A stretch of 31,060 bases of DNA, taken from the NCBI GenBank assembly GCA_938003985.1, contig CALKWZ010000080.1, forward strand, positions 1 to 31,060. Direction: 5' to 3'. Below, one piece after another: positions 28,037 to 31,060 of this stretch. Every line of letters begins with the position of its first letter. Within the stretch, counting starts at the first letter, position 1. The DNA comes from an uncultured Verrucomicrobiota bacterium (GTDB taxonomy: Bacteria > Verrucomicrobiota > Kiritimatiellia > CAIQIC01 > Lenti-01). The position numbers and the translations under genes are program-made. The notes beneath the pieces are model-generated. The model was given only the letters and a program-made list of their open reading frames with translations. It made no database searches and was not told the DNA's origin.

Positions 28037-30145
28037 ATGCCAAATCCCGGAAGCTCCAATCCCGCGCAGGACCTCGCCCTCGACCTCCTGCGGCACACCG
28101 GCCGCCACCTGTTCCTGACCGGCAAGGCCGGCACGGGCAAGACCACCTTCCTGCGTTCGCTCAAGGACCGCCTGCCCAAGCAGATGGTCGTGACCGCCCC
28201 CACCGGCGTCGCCGCCATCAATGCCGGCGGCGTCACGCTCCACTCGTTCTTCCAGCTCCCCTTCGGCCCCCTGGCGGACCGCGAAAGCGATCCGCAGCAC
28301 TTCCGCTTTTCCCGCGACAAGCTCGCCCTGATCCGCGGCATGGACCTGCTCGTCATCGACGAAATCAGCATGGTGCGCGCCGATCTCCTCGACGCCGTCG
28401 ACAGCGTCCTCCGCCGCTTCCGCGACCGCCGCAAACCGTTCGGCGGCGTCCAGCTCCTGCTGATCGGCGACCTGCAGCAGCTCGCGCCCGTCGTGAAGGA
28501 CGACGAATGGGAGTTCCTGAAGGACCGCTACGAAACCTCCTACTTCTTCGGCAGCCGCGCCCTGCGCGAAACCGACTACGCCTGCGTCGAACTCACGCAG
28601 GTCTACCGCCAGCAGGACGGCCGCTTCCTCGACCTCCTCAACGCCGTCCGCGAAAACCGCCTCTCCCCGGAAGCGCTCGCCGAGCTCAACCGCCGCCACG
28701 TGCCGGACTTCGCGCCCGCCGACGCCGACGGCTACGTCACCCTCTGCACGCACAACGCGCAGGCCCAGCGCCTCAACGATTCCAAGCTTGCCGCCCTCCC
28801 CGGCCCCGCCGTCCGCTTCGCCGCCGACGTCGCCGGCGATTTCCCCGAATCGTCTTTTCCCGTCGATCCGCAAATCGAACTCAAGGTCGGCGCGCAGGTC
28901 CTGTTCGTCAAGAACGACCCCTCGCCCGACAAGCGCTTCTTCAACGGCAAGCTCGGCCGCGTCGCGGCCTTCGAAAACGGCGTTGTCCGCGTCCGCTGCC
29001 CCGGCGACGCGGCCGACATTTCCGTCGCGCCCATGCAGTGGGACAACGTTAAATACACCATCGACCCCGCCACCCACCGCATCGCCGAAACCGTCGAGGG
29101 CACCTTCAAGCAGATCCCCCTCAAGCTTGCCTGGGCCATCACCATCCACAAGAGCCAAGGGCTCACCTTCGAGCGCGCCATCATCGAGGCGGACGCCTCT
29201 TTCGCCCACGGCCAGGTCTACGTCGCCCTCTCCCGCTGCAAGACCCTCGAAGGACTCGTCCTGCGCACGCCGCTGCGCCCGCGCAGCATCATCGCCGACC
29301 CCGCCGTCGCCGACTACGTCCGCCAAACGGCTGGGCGCGCGCCCGACGCCGCCCGCCTCGCCCTCGACCACCTGACCTACCAGCGCGAATTGCTCGTCAG
29401 CCTCTTCAGCTTCCACCGCCTGCGCTACCAGCTCAACGCCCTGCTCGAACTGGCCGACCTCAACCGCGGCAGCGTCCTGCCCGGCCTCGTCGAAACCTTC
29501 GGCCGGTTGCACGACGTCGCCCAAACCGACCTCGTCGCCGTCGGCGAAAAATTCCTCCTGCAGATCGACCGCCTGCTCACCGACCACCCCGACGCCGAAA
29601 CCAATCCCGCCCTCCGCGACCGCCTCCAAAAAGCCAACGGCTATTTCGCGGAAAAACTCCGCAACGGCATCCTCGATCCCCTCGTCGACGCCGACTGCGA
29701 ACTCGACAACCAGGCCCTGCGCCGCCAGCTCCTGAACGCCAAGGAAAAGGCCGAGACCGAAGCGCGCATCAAGCTCGCCGGCATCCAGGCCTGCGCCGAC
29801 GGCTTCGACGTCCAAACCTTTCTTGCCGCCCGCTCCGCCGCGGCGCTCAAAGTGGAGCCCACCCCAAAGTCCCGCCGGAAGAGCAAGACGCCGGCCGCCG
29901 CCATCGATACCTCTGTCGCCCCCGCCAATCCCGTCCTCTTCGAAGCCCTCCGCGCCTGGCGCACCGAACAGGCCGCCGCGCAAAAAGTGCCCGCCTACCA
30001 CCTCTTCTCCCAGAAGACCCTCTACGCCCTCGCCGCCGCCGCCCCGAAAACCGAGGCCGAACTGGCCGGCATCCACGGCATCGGCCCCAAGAAGCTGGAG
30101 CAGTACGGCGAAGCCCTCCTCGACCTCGTCCGCCAAAACGCCTGA
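28037..30145 (+). CDS. Pif1-family (RecD-like) DNA helicase with C-terminal HRDC-like domain
   Basis: 702 residues. Walker A is GKAGTGKTT (29-37), Walker B VIDEISMV (106-113), and further SF1B motifs are APTGVAAINAGGVTLHSFF, LLLIGDLQQLAPV, IHKSQGLTFERAIIEADASF and YVALSRCKTLEGL, all in Pif1/RecD2 order. Residues 630-700 (LFEALRAWRTEQAAAQKVP, PKTEAELAGIHGIGPKKLEQYG) form an HRDC domain as in RecQ, used for structured-DNA binding. The Pif1-HRDC combination is known in bacteria. It is a 5'-3' helicase candidate that unwinds G-quadruplex or forked DNA. No strong ribosome-binding site precedes ATG 28037. Confidence 0.9.
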   Translation: MPNPGSSNPAQDLALDLLRHTGRHLFLTGKAGTGKTTFLRSLKDRLPKQMVVTAPTGVAAINAGGVTLHSFFQLPFGPLADRESDPQHFRFSRDKLALIRGMDLLVIDEISMVRADLLDAVDSVLRRFRDRRKPFGGVQLLLIGDLQQLAPVVKDDEWEFLKDRYETSYFFGSRALRETDYACVELTQVYRQQDGRFLDLLNAVRENRLSPEALAELNRRHVPDFAPADADGYVTLCTHNAQAQRLNDSKLAALPGPAVRFAADVAGDFPESSFPVDPQIELKVGAQVLFVKNDPSPDKRFFNGKLGRVAAFENGVVRVRCPGDAADISVAPMQWDNVKYTIDPATHRIAETVEGTFKQIPLKLAWAITIHKSQGLTFERAIIEADASFAHGQVYVALSRCKTLEGLVLRTPLRPRSIIADPAVADYVRQTAGRAPDAARLALDHLTYQRELLVSLFSFHRLRYQLNALLELADLNRGSVLPGLVETFGRLHDVAQTDLVAVGEKFLLQIDRLLTDHPDAETNPALRDRLQKANGYFAEKLRNGILDPLVDADCELDNQALRRQLLNAKEKAETEARIKLAGIQACADGFDVQTFLAARSAAALKVEPTPKSRRKSKTPAAAIDTSVAPANPVLFEALRAWRTEQAAAQKVPAYHLFSQKTLYALAAAAPKTEAELAGIHGIGPKKLEQYGEALLDLVRQNA

Positions 30146-30181
30146 GCAGGTGCCCCCCGCTCAGCAACCGCGCCGCAAGAC

Positions 30182-30853
30182 CTATCCGCCCAACGCAATC
30201 GCGACGGCGACCAGCGCCACGCCCAGCCCCATCATTCCCGCACCCGCCACCCAGCGGTTGACGCCGGTGAACCGTGCCCAGTAAAAACCGCAGAAAAACA
30301 GCAGACCGACCAAGATCCCGTTGGAAACGCGCAACGCCCGCCACGGATCGTCCATGAAGAGAAACGGCACGACGGCCGGAAACGACGTCAAGACCACGAG
30401 CCATCCGCTGGCGAACGCGCCCAGCCAATCTTCCCGTCCGATGCGGATCCGAACCGGCTGCGCACGAGCGGAAATCGTCCATAGGCTTCGGTAGAAGGCG
30501 CGTCGTTCCTCCGGAGTGGCGAGCGTCGCCAAGGGGGCGTCGAGTTCCCCGCCGATGGCGCGCAGGGCCGTCTCTTCGTCTTGAACGTTTCTCAAGGCCA
30601 GCAGCATGCGGTTGCGCCGTCCGCGGTCGAGCAGGCAGCCCATCAGGTACATCGCGCCGTCGATGATGCCCCACGCGAGGTTGCATCCGAGCGCCGCGGC
30701 CAGCAAGGCGCGGTAGGCCCCGGGCCCTTCGTCCACGACGATTCCCGCACCCAGGGTGAACGTCAGCACCATGATCAGCCCGAACAGGATTTCCCCGAAG
30801 ATCGCGCCGGGATCGAGGTGCGCCGCGAAGAATCCCTTGTTGCGCTCGGACAT
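30182..30853 (-). CDS. CCC1/VIT1-like membrane protein
   Basis: 223 residues with about five membrane segments. The N-terminal DPGAIFGEILFGLIMVLTFT is typical of small VIT1/CCC1-type proteins, which in other organisms move Fe2+ or Mn2+. The middle (residues 75-145) is a soluble, charged segment (RRNRMLLALRNVQDEETALRAI), followed by two or three more hydrophobic segments. GGGGAA precedes the ATG by 9 nt. It starts 25 nt after the RND pump gene, so the two may be cotranscribed. Metal transport is a family-level guess. Confidence 0.7.
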   Translation of the reverse strand: MSERNKGFFAAHLDPGAIFGEILFGLIMVLTFTLGAGIVVDEGPGAYRALLAAALGCNLAWGIIDGAMYLMGCLLDRGRRNRMLLALRNVQDEETALRAIGGELDAPLATLATPEERRAFYRSLWTISARAQPVRIRIGREDWLGAFASGWLVVLTSFPAVVPFLFMDDPWRALRVSNGILVGLLFFCGFYWARFTGVNRWVAGAGMMGLGVALVAVAIALGG

Positions 30854-30878
30854 GGCGAACGGTTCCCCGCGCGGCGCT

Positions 30879-31060
30879 TCAGGCGTTTTCGGGCGGATGG
30901 GGAATGCGGTACACGATGGCGTAGTTGACGGGAATGACGACCATCGTCAGCACCGTGGCGAACGTCAGCCCGCACATGATCGTGACGGCCATCGCGGCGT
31001 AGAACGCGTCCGTCACCAGCGGCAGCATGCCCAGCACCGTCGTCAGCGCCGCCAGCGCCA
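30879..31060 (-). CDS. RND-family efflux pump inner-membrane protein, C-terminal end only
   Basis: The frame enters from the right edge and ends at TGA 30881-30879. The last 60 residues read LAALTTVLGMLPLVTDAFYA, AMAVTIMCGLTFATVLTMVV, IPVNYAIVYRIPHPPENA, which matches the last two membrane helices of AcrB/HAE1-type RND permeases (TTxLGMLPL and the conserved GLxFATxLTL.VxP segment). The rest, including the porter domain, lies outside the window, so substrate class is unknown. Confidence 0.85.
   Translation of the reverse strand, partial: ALAALTTVLGMLPLVTDAFYAAMAVTIMCGLTFATVLTMVVIPVNYAIVYRIPHPPENA

Noticed and set aside
27750..28118. Small plus-strand gene of 122 residues
   Set aside because: The Ile-rich first half is translated from the AATCGTAATC repeat and the second half overlaps the helicase start in another frame.

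Overview
The window is GC-rich, densely coded bacterial DNA. The organism is most likely an uncultured, probably anaerobic member of the Kiritimatiellota/Verrucomicrobiota (PVC) group. This is inferred from the mixture seen: a secreted protein built of thrombospondin type 3-like Asp repeats, a bacterial mevalonate cluster, fused Na/Pi-PhoU transporters, several small palindromic dispersed repeats, and an hgcAB mercury-methylation pair (a gene pair reported from this lineage). Several promoters sit so close to the start codon that the mRNAs are probably leaderless.

Layout. 1-4931 (all minus): a truncated Asp-repeat secreted protein, a tpx-like peroxidase downstream of rsmE, a small outer-membrane beta-barrel protein with its own promoter and terminator, and a secreted VWA-domain protein. 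5066-8753 (plus): a first arsenic operon, arsR1 - ArsP/YraQ-type permease - small thioredoxin-like protein - membrane-anchored thioredoxin - CcdA-like ArsG - ArsF, resembling arsEFG-type organoarsenical detoxification clusters. 8787-12250 (plus): a second arsenic unit, arsR2 - hgcA - hgcB - arsC, with every junction overlapping, followed by acr3. 12380-18719 (plus): three tandem Na/Pi cotransporter-PhoU fusion genes, the first also carrying an N-terminal PstS-like domain.

18867-21830 (minus): a mevalonate pathway operon (mevalonate kinase, a second GHMP kinase likely acting as phosphomevalonate kinase, and diphosphomevalonate decarboxylase). 21901-22302: a DciA-like DUF721 gene transcribed divergently from a shared promoter region. 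22339-25460: a repeat-rich region (four palindromes about 31 bp apart, a 179-bp foldback element, and a 94-bp inverted repeat inside the coding frame) around a solute-binding protein/ABC permease fusion gene. 25558-26053: a BrnT/BrnA toxin-antitoxin pair. 26117-27585 (minus): an RNHCP zinc-ribbon gene overlapping rsgA. 28037-30145: a Pif1-like helicase with an HRDC-like tail. 30182-31060 (minus): a CCC1/VIT1-like membrane protein and the end of an RND efflux pump.

The most interesting feature is that HgcA and HgcB, which methylate inorganic mercury, are embedded in an arsenic-resistance operon. They lie between an ArsR regulator with a classical As(III)-binding CVC motif and a thioredoxin-type arsenate reductase, joined by short overlaps. 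This predicts that mercury methylation in this organism is switched on by a thiol-binding metalloid such as arsenite. The neighbouring phosphate transporters and organoarsenical genes extend the region into a metal(loid)/phosphate island.
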